The notes below the pieces were generated by a model. That model did no database searches. It was not told where the DNA came from and saw nothing but the letters and a program-made list of their open reading frames with translations. A DNA stretch of 64,000 nucleotides from Neochlamydia sp. AcF84. GTDB taxonomy: Bacteria > Chlamydiota > Chlamydiia > Chlamydiales > Parachlamydiaceae. Every line of letters starts with the position of its first letter. Position 1 is the stretch's first letter. Location of the stretch: the NCBI RefSeq assembly GCF_011087585.1, contig NZ_VJOT01000054.1, forward strand, positions 1 through 64,000. The letters run 5' to 3'. The translations under genes and the position numbers were made by a program. This document shows, in pieces, positions 1 through 9,614 of this stretch.

Positions 1-558
1 GAGTGGAAAGTACGCCAGCATGGCAAAGCAAAGCGGAGGACTTGGAGAAAAATTCACTTAAGCGTTTGCCCAGACTCGCATGAGATTATCTTGAGTGAAT
101 TGACATTGAGCAATAAAGCCGATGATTTAGTGGCGAGCCAAATGATCCCCAAGCTGCCAAAGAGCGTAAAGACCACTTATGGAGATGGTGCTTATGATAG
201 ACAAGCTTTCTATCGATCGTCTTATGTTCGGGGGATAGATCCTGTAGTGCCTCCAAGAAGAGGAGGAAGGCTAAGCCACGAGACGGACAAACCCTGGATG
301 AAAAAAAGGAATGATAACTTAAAAGTCATTCAAGGCTTGGGAGGAGATGATGAGGCTAGGCAGCTTTGGAAAAAGCTTAGTGGCTATCATAGAAGATCGC
401 TTGCTGAAACGGCAATGTACCGCTTTAAAAGAAGCTTTGGAGGAGATTTTCGCTCTAGGAAGCTAGAATATCAGCGGGTAGAATTATATGCTAAGTCTTT
501 GGCGATGAACAAGATGACAGCACTTGGAATGCCCCAAGGGCAATGGGTACTAACTTGA
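1..558 (+). pseudogene. IS5-type transposase, C-terminal part (cut by window edge)
   Basis: The reading frame is open from base 1, so the gene starts outside the window and only its C-terminal half is visible. An internal TTG at 91 is not the true start. The product looks like an IS5-type DDE transposase: YGDGAYD at about 180-200 fits the second catalytic Asp region, and the stretch around 390-440 (RRSLAETAMYRFKRSFGG) fits the C-terminal region with the catalytic Glu. The homologous but decayed copy at 18.1-19.2 kb shows what lies upstream. The visible part has no frameshift, so the gene may be intact beyond the edge; it is entered here as partial. The putative right end of the element is at about 588-606. 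The family name rests on motif recognition. Confidence 0.8.
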
Positions 559-587
559 TAAGCTTTTAAACAGACCAACTATTAGGT

Positions 588-606
588 CATTTACGCAACA
601 AGGCCA
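588..606. repeat. Right terminal inverted repeat of the IS5-type element
   Basis: The sequence tcatttacgcaacaaggcc occurs 30 bp after the transposase stop. Nearly the same sequence occurs at both ends of the decayed copy (18136-18152 inverted and 19214-19230), which identifies it as the element terminus. No target duplication can be checked because the left end is outside the window. Confidence 0.65.
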
Positions 607-611
607 TAATT

Positions 612-710
612 TGTCCTAAACAGTACTTGACCTGACAAACACGGATTACCTGGCAGGTACTATTTCTGCCAGTTAATTCATGTTTGTCAGGTCAAGTACT
701 GTTTAGGACA
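612..710. repeat. 99-bp palindromic element with perfect 30-bp inverted repeats
   Basis: Bases 612-641 and 681-710 are perfect reverse complements (30 of 30). They enclose 39 bp that hold a smaller CTGGCAG/CTGCCAG hairpin. The outer ends begin TGTCCTAAACAG, which looks like an insertion-sequence terminus. The unit could be a MITE-like derivative, a solo pair of IS ends, or a very stable RNA hairpin. It lies only a few bases beyond the IS5 terminus and encodes nothing. I saw no second copy in the window. Confidence 0.7.
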
Positions 711-806
711 GGGTTGATACGTTAAAAAAAACTTATATACATAAGCCACCTTCTGAAAGATGTCTCTCTAATTAATAAGAGGGATTTCATAAAGTACAGG
801 GTTATA

Positions 807-831
807 TAAGAAGTAGCTTAAAAGCGTATAA
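807..831 (-). repeat. IS630-like terminal sequence (solo end)
   Basis: Read on the minus strand this begins ttatacgcttttaagc and resembles the first 25 bp of the two IS630 copies at 62172 and 63551. No transposase is attached, so it is probably the remnant end of a related element. Confidence 0.4.
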
Positions 832-1066
832 TCTACTGAACCAAAAACTTAAACTAAAAAGACGCCAAGCGATGGAATCCCCCTTTTGGGGCTTCTAAGG
901 ACTGTTTACCGATGGCACCCTTTCTTATTATTAATTCTCTTCTATAGCTGTTCAAGCTTTTATAATTTTTTTACCCTTAGGAAAGGTAAAGGACTTAAGA
1001 AGCCATCAGCTTTTTGCTTCTCTAGCCGTTAATGTTTTCTTATAAACGGCTGATAAAGAGATTATT

Positions 1067-1104
1067 ATAGAAAAGGATATAGAGCCCTCTATATCCTTTT
1101 CTAT
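1067..1104. terminator. Strong hairpin terminator downstream of the ankyrin gene
   Basis: Bases 1067-1084 and 1087-1104 form a perfect 18-bp stem with a two-base loop. It starts 4 bp past the stop codon of the minus-strand ankyrin gene, where an intrinsic terminator is expected. No long U-run follows. The stem is AT-rich and symmetric and could work in both directions. Confidence 0.65.
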
Positions 1105-1107
1105 GCT

Positions 1108-4100
1108 TTAGATCATCTTCTTTAAGTCCTTGTAAATTTTAGGTAAGGTATGTTTAATAGAATGTTTACGATGGGTCATGCCCCCCATAGAAGGAAGAAA
1201 TTTTTCCACTGTGCCTACATAAGGTACATTTTGCTTTGTATATCCTCCAGAAATGCAATACCACACATTTTCTTCCCAATGTTGGTTATCCATATAATGG
1301 AGAAGAGCTTGAATATTTCCCTTATTACTTGCATAAAACCTAATGAATGTGTCAACAATTCCTTTCCTATCTTCCCAAAAGCTTCGTAAGCCATCTTGCA
1401 AGCTAGAAGAACTATTTACATTTGCCGCCCAATTGTTTTGCCACGAGCACCTTTCGTTCGTCTCATTAAAACTATCGGTCCATAATTTATCAAAAATAGC
1501 AAGAAGAGGCCATCCACCATGAGATTTTGCCTGCTTTACAGCGGCACCCGCTTTGAGCAAAAGAAAAACCTTTTCAAAAGTATCCTGTTCTATTCGGCAC
1601 CAGTTTTGACGAAATATTAAATCTAGCGCCGTGTAGCCATACTCATCCGGATGATCAACAGGCCAACATTGATAACTGATAAGCTCTCGAAGAATTTCAG
1701 GTCCTGCATATTGCGTAGCAAAGTGAATAGGAGTATCTCCCTCTTCCGTAAGAGGCGCCAGGATTTTTCTCTCATATAGTTTATAAAGCTGGGAAGGGTG
1801 TTTTAAGATAAAATTTTTCCATATTGTTTGTATAGTCGCCGGTTTCTGTACGATTGCTCCCTGTTCAATCAAATGAAGAATAGTGTCACATAGCTTAGAA
1901 GTAGCTTCTCCTTTAACTAAGATATCTATTGCTGCTAGTTGGTTAGCATTTATTACATTAATATTACTTATTCTCTGAGAGGATAAATACTTCATTACCT
2001 CTAAAGCTTGACGCTCAGCAGCCTTATGAAAGATTGTATTTTTTGAAGCATCTATCCTATTCAAGTCCACCCATTTTTGCTCATGGATAATTCGCAAGCA
2101 ATCGGCATTGAAATAAGCAAATTTTAATAGTTCATCCCTTTCCTCAGCTGTAAAGGTGATAGGGGCCTTACTACTCGATAAAAGCCAATGAAGGGTGTCA
2201 CAACCACCCGATTTAAAACAATACCTAATCACCCTATTGGGCATCTTTTGGAATAAGTCAAGGAGATAGGCTTCATCTTCTAAACTTTCAGCTTTATTCC
2301 AGATCAGTTTAAGCTGCCCTGATGAAAGGCCTTGTGCTTCTGCTTGCAGAAGCACTTGAATACAAGAAATAACTTCATCTATATCACGATCTTTTCCCTG
2401 TACCAGCTGTAAGGGGGTCAAGCCGCTTTTATTAAGAGCATTGACATCCATTTTTTGTTGGATAAAGTACTTTAAAACCTCAACATTAAGAGCTTTGGCA
2501 GCCAGATGCAAGCCACCATTATCTTCTTCATCCTTTAATGTAAGATCCAATCCTTCCTTTATTAAAGCTTGGACGACATCTACTGAGCGACTACAGGCAA
2601 CACTCCATACTTCTTGTAATTGTAAAGGTGAAAGAGTGGTAAGTATACGAGGAGAACTCTTTAATAAAGTGGTTAGCACTGAAGAAGATTGATAGCGCAC
2701 GGCATATATAATTTTTTGAGGAATAGTGAGCAGGGAAGAAGCCTCTTTAATTGCTTCTTCAATCCCCAGCTCTTGAAACTCAGCTTCTTTTAATCGCAGG
2801 CTAGCATCCCCTATTTTTTCTAACCAGTGCTTAATGAAAAAGTTTCCCTCCTTGCCTAACTTAGGGAGGCTACCAGGTAAAGGAACAACCCCGTATCGAT
2901 TATTTAAAAGCACTTCCGCCACTGAAAAAAGCTGATGATCAATAGCGATGAGGAAACATTCTTGGTCAGGTTTTGCTCCTATTAAAACTAGATGGCTTAC
3001 AAAATCCTGGTCTTTTAATTTTAAAGCTTCCTTAAGCAGTTGATTAATCCCTTCTTTCTCTATGTGGGCAACAGAATCCATCTTTAAAAGTTCTTCCCTT
3101 TTAATCTTATAAAGATCCTCGGAAGAAATTTTTGAAAACTCCTCTTTATCTTTGCCGGCATTTTTTCTAAAGAATCTTCTTAAATCATAGTTTTTACCTT
3201 TTAAAACAACTTTAGGCAGCGAACCTGTTTTAGAGGCTAAACGTATAAAGCTTCCATTATCTAAAAAAAATTTAAGGGTCTCTTCTGCAGCTGCGGATAA
3301 ACCATCTTCTTTAGCCAGCTCCTCGCATAGTTTATATAAAGGTGTCTCTCCCCTACTATCATATGTCTGCAAAACTTTCTGTAGCTTTCCCTTCTCTGCA
3401 TATTTTTGGCTGATACGCTGGATTAGCTCATAATCACACCATTTAGCAGCAGCATGGAGCATAAAAGTTTCTTTCTTAAATTTAGCTTTTTCTAATCCCA
3501 GCTCGATTAAAACACGAAGCAGGGATGAATCTTTATAGCCGAGAGCTATTTTTAAAAGATTAGGAGTGGACCCGGCGTATTTAAATTCATGATCAAGCGA
3601 TATAGCAGCTTTTATGCCTTCAATGTCATTCATTTCTATCACAGTTTGAATACGTGTCATCATCGAAGGAAGGCTATTAAATAGACATCCCCAGCGATCT
3701 GTGTCTGGATGATCCCATAATTTTTGTAAGTTTGGTTGCTCTATTAAATGCCGTTTAAAAGAGTTATGTTGCCATTTTTTTTCATAGGCGATAAAAAGCC
3801 CGGCAATGTCCTCTCTACCTATATTAATCGCTATTGTTAAAGGATCATACGTTTCTGTAGGATCAAACTTCCAGGTGCGAATAGCATGCACAAGCAAAGT
3901 CATAACTCCTAAACGATTAGCTTTTTCTGCTAAAATGGCTAAAGGAGTTCTTCCCATAGCATTTTTTTTATTTATTCCCGGTGACCCACGGCAATGCGCA
4001 AGCATGCTACGCAAGATGTCTAGATCTCCATTGTGGCAAGCTAGGTGAATAATGGACTCATTGTCTATATTGACGGGAGGACTAGACAAAACCCAATTCG

Positions 4101-4305
4101 TCATCTTTTTTAGGAAGAATAAAGTGGCTTCTTTTTGATTGGATCGGCAGGCATAAAATAAATGCGAATCGCCAAAACGATAATCAGCATGAGGCTTGTA
4201 AGCCCATTTTTTGTCTTTTTTAATATTAAGCTTTACGTGAGACTGGCTAAATTCTTTTCCCTCAGGCGTCACATAAAAAGGTTTTGATTGAAGAGGAGCT
4301 TCCAT
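1108..4305 (-). CDS. Large ankyrin-repeat protein, probable host-directed effector
   Basis: This 1065-residue protein has many degenerate ankyrin repeats along its length. Clear units include SIIHLACHNGDLDILRSML near residue 85, GGLHLAAKALNVEVLKYF near 595, NTIFHKAAERQALEVMKYL near 755, and DTPIHFATQYAGPEILREL near 860. Ankyrin repeats bind proteins, and in amoeba symbionts such proteins are commonly delivered into the host. There is no signal peptide or membrane segment, which fits T3SS delivery, but no secretion signal can be proved from sequence. The N-terminus (MEAPLQSKPFYVTPEGKEF) contains no repeat. The ATG follows AAGGATC and the gene appears monocistronic, ending at a strong hairpin. 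The function is inferred only from repeat type and genome context. Confidence 0.9.
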   Translation of the reverse strand: MEAPLQSKPFYVTPEGKEFSQSHVKLNIKKDKKWAYKPHADYRFGDSHLFYACRSNQKEATLFFLKKMTNWVLSSPPVNIDNESIIHLACHNGDLDILRSMLAHCRGSPGINKKNAMGRTPLAILAEKANRLGVMTLLVHAIRTWKFDPTETYDPLTIAINIGREDIAGLFIAYEKKWQHNSFKRHLIEQPNLQKLWDHPDTDRWGCLFNSLPSMMTRIQTVIEMNDIEGIKAAISLDHEFKYAGSTPNLLKIALGYKDSSLLRVLIELGLEKAKFKKETFMLHAAAKWCDYELIQRISQKYAEKGKLQKVLQTYDSRGETPLYKLCEELAKEDGLSAAAEETLKFFLDNGSFIRLASKTGSLPKVVLKGKNYDLRRFFRKNAGKDKEEFSKISSEDLYKIKREELLKMDSVAHIEKEGINQLLKEALKLKDQDFVSHLVLIGAKPDQECFLIAIDHQLFSVAEVLLNNRYGVVPLPGSLPKLGKEGNFFIKHWLEKIGDASLRLKEAEFQELGIEEAIKEASSLLTIPQKIIYAVRYQSSSVLTTLLKSSPRILTTLSPLQLQEVWSVACSRSVDVVQALIKEGLDLTLKDEEDNGGLHLAAKALNVEVLKYFIQQKMDVNALNKSGLTPLQLVQGKDRDIDEVISCIQVLLQAEAQGLSSGQLKLIWNKAESLEDEAYLLDLFQKMPNRVIRYCFKSGGCDTLHWLLSSSKAPITFTAEERDELLKFAYFNADCLRIIHEQKWVDLNRIDASKNTIFHKAAERQALEVMKYLSSQRISNINVINANQLAAIDILVKGEATSKLCDTILHLIEQGAIVQKPATIQTIWKNFILKHPSQLYKLYERKILAPLTEEGDTPIHFATQYAGPEILRELISYQCWPVDHPDEYGYTALDLIFRQNWCRIEQDTFEKVFLLLKAGAAVKQAKSHGGWPLLAIFDKLWTDSFNETNERCSWQNNWAANVNSSSSLQDGLRSFWEDRKGIVDTFIRFYASNKGNIQALLHYMDNQHWEENVWYCISGGYTKQNVPYVGTVEKFLPSMGGMTHRKHSIKHTLPKIYKDLKKMI

Positions 4306-4436
4306 GTATAGATCCTTAAATGGTAAATTTTTCTCTTGAGTTCACCTTATACAAAAACTTATTTTTTTAAGAAAATTATTTATTTTTTAAGGTAAACTTT
4401 CTTGCTTTACCTAAAGATTTTTGTAGATCTTTACCA

Positions 4437-5888
4437 TTACTCACCTTCTACAATTCCTTGAGGCAATGAAGATAGTGAGCTTAAGCTACCTTCAGCGGCC
4501 ATGCGTACAATTCTTGGCTGGAATTTTCCTATCACCTCAACTAAGTCTTTCTGTTCTTCCATGACTGCCTCGATAGGTTTATAAGCTTGAGGTGATTCGT
4601 CTAATCCCCCACCTATTAAATTTATGCCCTGCTTTAATAAAGAATTGAGATGTTGCTCTAAAGAAATCGTCTTTTTTGCTTTAGTGCGCGCCATTTGCCG
4701 GCCACTGCCATGTGAAGCCGAGTTTAATGAATCTGGATTGCCCTTACCTACAACCACATAGCCAGCATCAGCCATCGTTCCTGGAATAATCCCTAACACA
4801 CCTTTTCCACTAGGTGTTGAACCTTTGCGATGGACGATAGCCTCTTTTTCCTTTCCCTGCACATGAATCTTTTCCCGCCAAGCGAAATTATGGTGATTCT
4901 CTACGGTAGCAATGGGAGCTATTCCTAGTGTCTCTGCTATTCTTTGGTGAATAACATGGTGATTGGCAGAAGCAAATTGCCCTGCCAGCTGCATGGCTTC
5001 CCAATACTCCCTACCTAGATCATGATCTAAAGGTAACCAAGCTAGATGCCTAACAGAATGGTCCAATTCTTTCAGCTGGGCCATGGCCATTTTAGTATAA
5101 TAATCAGCTATTTTAAAACCCACTCCTCTTGAGCCGCTGTGTGAGAGCAATGCCAGGTAAGATCCCGCCGCAAGCTTAAAAGGATTTTCTGCCTCAAAAA
5201 TTTTTAGCTCACCCCATTCTACGAAATGATTTCCTCCCCCGCTCGTACCAATTTGGTAAATAGCCGTTTGCCTTAAAGAACGTGTCAATGAGGTAAGTTC
5301 CCACTGGGATTTTTCTAATATTGGGTGATCGATTTTACCTTTGTGAATGCCGGCAGCGCCTGCGCCAAATACAGTATTATCTAATAAAGCCGAATAAAGA
5401 TGTTTATATTCCACGCTTGTAGGATTTTCTAAAACGTGCGCCGGGAGAGGGTAAATGGTCAGTTTCATCCTACAAGCAATATCTACCCCTACGGCATAGG
5501 GAATAACAGAATTTTCTGTAGCCAAAACTCCCCCGATAGGAAGACCATACCCTAGATGCGCATCAGGCATTAAAGCCCCTGCTAGCGCTACAGGTAGACG
5601 AGCAGCTCTATCCATCTGCGCTATTGTCTCTGCCTCAATATAATTCTCCCCCCAAACTTTATAAGGAACCGGTAAAGGGTGCAAAAGCAAGCTTCTTCTT
5701 ATAGAGCCAAATTTATTTTCAATCGTTTGTAAGAAGGCAAGAGCTTTTTGTGGGCTTTCTTTCTTGTATAAAGTCCACGCCTTATCTTTTTCGGGCGAAG
5801 TAAATATCTTTTGATTAAGTAATGCTTGGAATTCTCTTGGATTCATAGGCCAACTTTTTATGATTAAAGCGTTTAAAGAGAGGGACAT
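4437..5888 (-). CDS. rtcB: RNA-splicing ligase RtcB family protein
   Basis: RtcB is a GTP- and manganese-dependent ligase that joins 2',3'-cyclic phosphate (or 3'-phosphate) and 5'-OH RNA ends, in RNA repair or tRNA splicing. The 483-residue length fits the family. Visible signatures are MPDAHLGYGLPIGGV, GVDIACRM with the metal-binding Cys, GGGNHFVEWGE, SHSGSRGVG, ENHHNFAWREK, HRKGSTPSGKG and SASHGSGRQMART; in the last, the His is the residue expected to be guanylylated. The core motifs are intact, so the enzyme is probably active. An alternative start is the Met at 5846 (MNPREFQ); neither start has a clear Shine-Dalgarno. There is no RtcA or archease gene beside it. The substrate here is unknown. 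Confidence 0.92.
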   Translation of the reverse strand: MSLSLNALIIKSWPMNPREFQALLNQKIFTSPEKDKAWTLYKKESPQKALAFLQTIENKFGSIRRSLLLHPLPVPYKVWGENYIEAETIAQMDRAARLPVALAGALMPDAHLGYGLPIGGVLATENSVIPYAVGVDIACRMKLTIYPLPAHVLENPTSVEYKHLYSALLDNTVFGAGAAGIHKGKIDHPILEKSQWELTSLTRSLRQTAIYQIGTSGGGNHFVEWGELKIFEAENPFKLAAGSYLALLSHSGSRGVGFKIADYYTKMAMAQLKELDHSVRHLAWLPLDHDLGREYWEAMQLAGQFASANHHVIHQRIAETLGIAPIATVENHHNFAWREKIHVQGKEKEAIVHRKGSTPSGKGVLGIIPGTMADAGYVVVGKGNPDSLNSASHGSGRQMARTKAKKTISLEQHLNSLLKQGINLIGGGLDESPQAYKPIEAVMEEQKDLVEVIGKFQPRIVRMAAEGSLSSLSSLPQGIVEGE

Positions 5889-6645
5889 TTAATAAATTAG
5901 CAAGCAACTTCAAAGTCTTTCATGCCTCTTAAAAAAATTGGTAAATTGCTTTTCCTCACACTGGAGAGAAAAAATTGATCACCAGCTTAGAGATAAAAAT
6001 AAAAAAATCTACCCTTTAGGATCTTTAAAACTAAGAAAAAATCCTTTAAAGATAAAAAGGCATTTTCTAAAAAACATGCAAGTTGTTTATTTAAAATTGT
6101 TTATTCTTTATAAAGAAATAAAAAGCAATCATACATGTAAAGGCATGATAAAACTTACTCTTTTCTAGTCTAACTTGTAAAAAATTTTATCCAAATCTAA
6201 AACCAAGCATATGAACAACTAAGTAGATAACAGAAGAGCAGCTTGCCATTTGACCAAAAGTAATTGAGAAAAATCCTTGTTCCTTTAAGGAAGGTGAAAG
6301 GATAGTGAGTCATTTTGTAGAAGCAAAATAAAGCTCTATTCTCTAACATTCATCCAATTGGCCCTTATCTAAAGCATAAAAAAAACCTAGCTTAATTTTT
6401 ATCATCTCTTTATTTTGCTTACACAAAAGAAACGCTAAGAAGTTAAATTTTTTGGTTTCACCTTTGATAAAACAAATGGTCTTGTTCGTTTTAAAGGTTT
6501 TACGTAATCTAAGGTTTTACGTAGCCTATTGCTTGTAAGGAGCTCATCACAAAATTAAAGGTCATCATTTATTTTTAATCTTTATTTTTGGCATTATTTT
6601 TGGTACATAAAATATCAGAGATGATTTAAAAAGGTATGGATCCAT
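5889..6645. other. 757-bp AT-rich intergenic region
   Basis: It separates the minus-strand rtcB from the plus-strand T3SS block and should hold both promoters. A lysine-rich open frame at 5938-6168 shows no family features, no good ribosome site and no relatives that I recognise. I see no RNA gene or repeat here. Confidence 0.5.
6588..6616 (+). promoter_or_regulatory. Possible promoter of the T3SS operon
   Basis: TTGGCA at 6588-6593 is followed after 17 bp by the weak -10 aatatc at 6611. It is 30 bp upstream of the first T3SS gene. The match is marginal and the surrounding DNA is AT-rich, so this is a suggestion only. Confidence 0.25.
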
Positions 6646-7044
6646 ATGGTCGATCTCAAACAATTCTGTAGCCAGCTTTCAAAAGATCTAGGTCTTGATG
6701 AAGATTTACTTCAAGAAGAAGCACCAGGAATTTTTAGTCTGCCTATTGAGGAAGAAGTTTCTATCAAGCTAGGGACGCTAGCTGAAGGCTTTTCTTTACA
6801 ATGCATTTTATGCGACTGCCCCAAAGAAAATCCTGAAGCCTTTTTGGCTGAAATAATGGATGCAAACTTGTTCGGACAGACCACTAGGAATTGTGTATTA
6901 GGCCTAACAGAGGATGGAAATCGATTGACGCTATCGCGTATGATCGATTATAATCTTGATTATAAGAGCTTTAATGAATTTCTTCAAGATTTCTACAATG
7001 TAGCTCTATTCTGGCGCGAACAAGCGCTTCATCATTTAAAATAA
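6646..7044 (+). CDS. SycE/CesT-type type III secretion chaperone (CT663-like)
   Basis: Small acidic dimeric proteins of this class bind the N-terminal part of T3SS substrates in the cytoplasm and present them to the export gate. At 132 residues, with the alternating pattern KQFCSQLSKDLGL, then strands, then a C-terminal helix ending in FWREQALHHLK, it fits the CesT fold. Its position directly upstream of the FHA-domain CdsD matches CT663 of C. trachomatis. The specific substrate cannot be read from the sequence. It is the first gene of the plus-strand T3SS run and is 38 bp upstream of cdsD, so co-transcription is likely. Confidence 0.8.
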   Translation: MVDLKQFCSQLSKDLGLDEDLLQEEAPGIFSLPIEEEVSIKLGTLAEGFSLQCILCDCPKENPEAFLAEIMDANLFGQTTRNCVLGLTEDGNRLTLSRMIDYNLDYKSFNEFLQDFYNVALFWREQALHHLK

Positions 7045-7082
7045 TTCTCAATACGAAGATAAGATATAACAACGGTTAACAT

Positions 7083-9497
7083 ATGGTCGCCAAATTAGTT
7101 GCAGAAGAGGGTGTTCAAAAAGGTCTTGTACTTTCCTTAGATGAAGGAAACGAATGGGTAATAGGCCGTGATCCAGACGCTTGCCAGCTGCTTATTGAAG
7201 ATCCTTCTGCTTCACGTAAACATCTACTCTGTCGCCAAACTCCCGAGGGTATTGTAATTGAAGCTTTAAGCCTTGCCCACCCGGTGTATGTTAACGAACA
7301 GCCTATCCAAGAGTCCTGGCTACTGCACCATGGAGATAGGGTTCAAATAGGAGAAGGGCTTTATCGTTTTTATGCAGAAGATGAGACTCAATGGCTCGAT
7401 GAAGAAAAAAAGAATCTTCTTAATGGGCAGGAAGAATTAAATGATTCCGTGCAAGGAAACCTTCCTGAAAGTGTAGAGGATGAACAAACTTTGCCCACAT
7501 TAGATGACGAGCACTCTTCTCAGCTTTTTGCATCTCATCCTTCTCTCAGTGAAGCCAAAGAAGCAGGAGAAAATTTTCCATCCTCTGCCCTAGATCAAGC
7601 ACAGCCGCTAGGTAAAGAAGATGAGCAGTCAGATAAGGACAATGCATCTTTTGCTTCTACTACCTTTAATGAAGAAAGCTTTTTCACCCCTTTAGAGGAA
7701 AATAGAGAGGCAGCTTCTGAAGAGGAAAAAAAATTCACAGAGGAAGATAAGCCCTCTAAAGATCAATCGCCTGAGGGAAAAGATAAAACCCCGTTACCTC
7801 TTGCTGAGGATAAGGGTATTTCCCCACAAGAATTGGAGAGTGACGATGAGTTTTTAGAAAGCTCACCGGAACAAGAAAGAGAGCAAGAAACAATGAATGG
7901 TTCTTGGGCAGAAAGGCAAGGTGATTTAGAAATATCTACAGATCCCAAGGAAGATGAAAAGCAGAGGATGAATGATTCTCATTTCTCACAGTTATCCCAA
8001 GAAGCAAGCCAATCTGAGGACCAGCAGAATGATGAAGATATTTCTATTTTTGAAGAATCGCTAGAAACGGCTAATTATCCTGAAATTCACTTCGATTTAG
8101 CTGAAACAGGCCGTTGGCTGATTAAAGTGGTAGGAGGGCCTAATCATGGGGCCGAGTTTACTCTCCAGCCTTCTTGTACTTACCTCATTGGAACTGATCC
8201 TAATAGTTGTGACATAGTTTTCCATGATACTAGTGTTTCACGTCAACATGCTAAGATTACTGTAACGGAAGAAGATACGATAAGTTTAGAAGACTTAGGA
8301 AGTCGCAATGGAACGTTTGTAGATGGAAAGCCTTTAACAGGTAGAGAATCTATTCCTACCAATACTTTAATTCTTATGGGCACCTCCTCTTTTGTGGTTT
8401 ACGACCGGGAAGGTGAAATGCAAACAATTATTGCTCCTTTGCTTCCTTCCATAGTTAAAACTCTAAAAGAAGAGCCTCAAGAATTAACTCCCGCCCCTGC
8501 CCCTGCGGCTGAAGGTGAAGCACCTGTCGAAGAAGTTCCCACGGCAGCACCTCCTGTAATCGCTCCACCTCCTAACAAGGTATACCCCCATGAAGCTTTA
8601 GGAGCTTTTATTTTAATCGCTATCATTACAGGCTTATTTGTTATCATTGGAATTGGTACCGCAACTTTATTTAAGAGTAAACCTGTGGTCTCCCAACAAG
8701 TTATTAATCCCGAACGTGACCTTACAGAAGCATTATCAGCTTTTCCACATGTTAAATACTCTTTTAATCGTAATACAGGGCGCCTACTTCTTGTGGGGCA
8801 CGTTTTATCAGGATCAGATAAAACACAACTTTTATACAACCTACAAGGCTTCCCTTATCTACGTAGCATTGATGACAGTGGGGTGATTATTGATGAAGGG
8901 GTTTGGAGAGAAATTAACCAAATACTTTCCCAAAACTCTAATTGGAAAGGTATTTCCATTCATTCGCCTACCCCTGGTCATTTTGTCATCTCTGGCTACC
9001 TAAAATCTAGAAAGCAGGCCGAGCAGCTGTGGGATTATATTGCCTCTAATTTTCCCTACCTCGATCTATTAGAAAAACGCGTGATCGTTGAAGAAGATGC
9101 CGTTTCTGCGATAAGTGCGCTTTTACAAAACCAAGGTTTTAAAGATATATCCTCTCAAATGAATGAAGGAGAGGTTATTCTTTCAGGCCATCTTCCTGCT
9201 GGAAAAATGAATGATTACAATCAGACCCTCATTAAGATTAAAGAAATTCCAGGTGTACGCTCGATTAAAAATTTTGTGGCTGAGTTAGCACCTGAGCAAT
9301 CGATGATCAATATAACCGATAGATATGAAATTACAGGCGTTTCCCACCAAGGGGATGTGAACACCAATGTGGTAATCAATGGTCGCATACTTACGCGAGG
9401 AGATGTTTTGGATGGAATGACGATAATAAGTATTAAGCCTAACGCTGTCTTCTTAGAAAAAGAAGGAGTTAAGTATCGTATTGAGTATAATCGCTAA
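7083..9497 (+). CDS. cdsD: T3SS inner-membrane ring protein CdsD (SctD) with two FHA domains
   Basis: CdsD builds the outer of the two inner-membrane rings of the injectisome. FHA domain 1 covers about residues 25-100 (WVIGRDPDACQLLIEDPSAS). A long acidic Glu/Ser/Asp-rich linker follows to about 335. FHA domain 2 covers about 345-435 (IGTDPNSCD, SVSRQHAKI, LGSRNGTFVDGKPL). A Pro/Ala-rich hinge leads to one membrane segment near 507-532 (GAFILIAIITGLFVIIGIG), and a periplasmic BON-like/SctD ring region runs to the end. FHA domains bind phosphothreonine, and FHA2 keeps the conserved GR/SRxH/NG pattern. In Chlamydia, CdsD is known to be phosphorylated, and the linked kinase gene pkn5 lies at the other end of this block. 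The 804-residue length is close to chlamydial CdsD. Confidence 0.93.
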   Translation: MVAKLVAEEGVQKGLVLSLDEGNEWVIGRDPDACQLLIEDPSASRKHLLCRQTPEGIVIEALSLAHPVYVNEQPIQESWLLHHGDRVQIGEGLYRFYAEDETQWLDEEKKNLLNGQEELNDSVQGNLPESVEDEQTLPTLDDEHSSQLFASHPSLSEAKEAGENFPSSALDQAQPLGKEDEQSDKDNASFASTTFNEESFFTPLEENREAASEEEKKFTEEDKPSKDQSPEGKDKTPLPLAEDKGISPQELESDDEFLESSPEQEREQETMNGSWAERQGDLEISTDPKEDEKQRMNDSHFSQLSQEASQSEDQQNDEDISIFEESLETANYPEIHFDLAETGRWLIKVVGGPNHGAEFTLQPSCTYLIGTDPNSCDIVFHDTSVSRQHAKITVTEEDTISLEDLGSRNGTFVDGKPLTGRESIPTNTLILMGTSSFVVYDREGEMQTIIAPLLPSIVKTLKEEPQELTPAPAPAAEGEAPVEEVPTAAPPVIAPPPNKVYPHEALGAFILIAIITGLFVIIGIGTATLFKSKPVVSQQVINPERDLTEALSAFPHVKYSFNRNTGRLLLVGHVLSGSDKTQLLYNLQGFPYLRSIDDSGVIIDEGVWREINQILSQNSNWKGISIHSPTPGHFVISGYLKSRKQAEQLWDYIASNFPYLDLLEKRVIVEEDAVSAISALLQNQGFKDISSQMNEGEVILSGHLPAGKMNDYNQTLIKIKEIPGVRSIKNFVAELAPEQSMINITDRYEITGVSHQGDVNTNVVINGRILTRGDVLDGMTIISIKPNAVFLEKEGVKYRIEYNR

Positions 9498-9525
9498 AGA
9501 GAAAAAAAAGTAATACTTCTCTTTC

Positions 9526-9555
9526 TTGCAATTATTTCCTATTCCATATTATAAT
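9526..9555 (+). promoter_or_regulatory. Sigma70-like promoter upstream of cdsE-cdsF
   Basis: TTGCAA (9526-9531), an 18-bp spacer and TATAAT (9550-9555) make a good consensus match in the gap between cdsD and cdsE. It would give a separate transcript for the needle and chaperone genes, in line with their need for high copy number. Confidence 0.6.
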
Positions 9556-9614
9556 AAACTTAAGGGTGCTGAAATCCCTATATTAATGCTAGTAGTGCGT
9601 GAATGAGGTAATAA

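Noticed and set aside
5938-6168. 76-codon Lys-rich open frame between rtcB and the T3SS block
   Set aside because: AT-rich DNA readily yields Lys/Asn/Ile-rich frames; no ribosome site, family feature or signal peptide.
8477-8839. 120-codon minus-strand frame inside cdsD
   Set aside because: Antisense shadow of the Pro/Ala-rich hinge of CdsD; composition mirrors the real gene.
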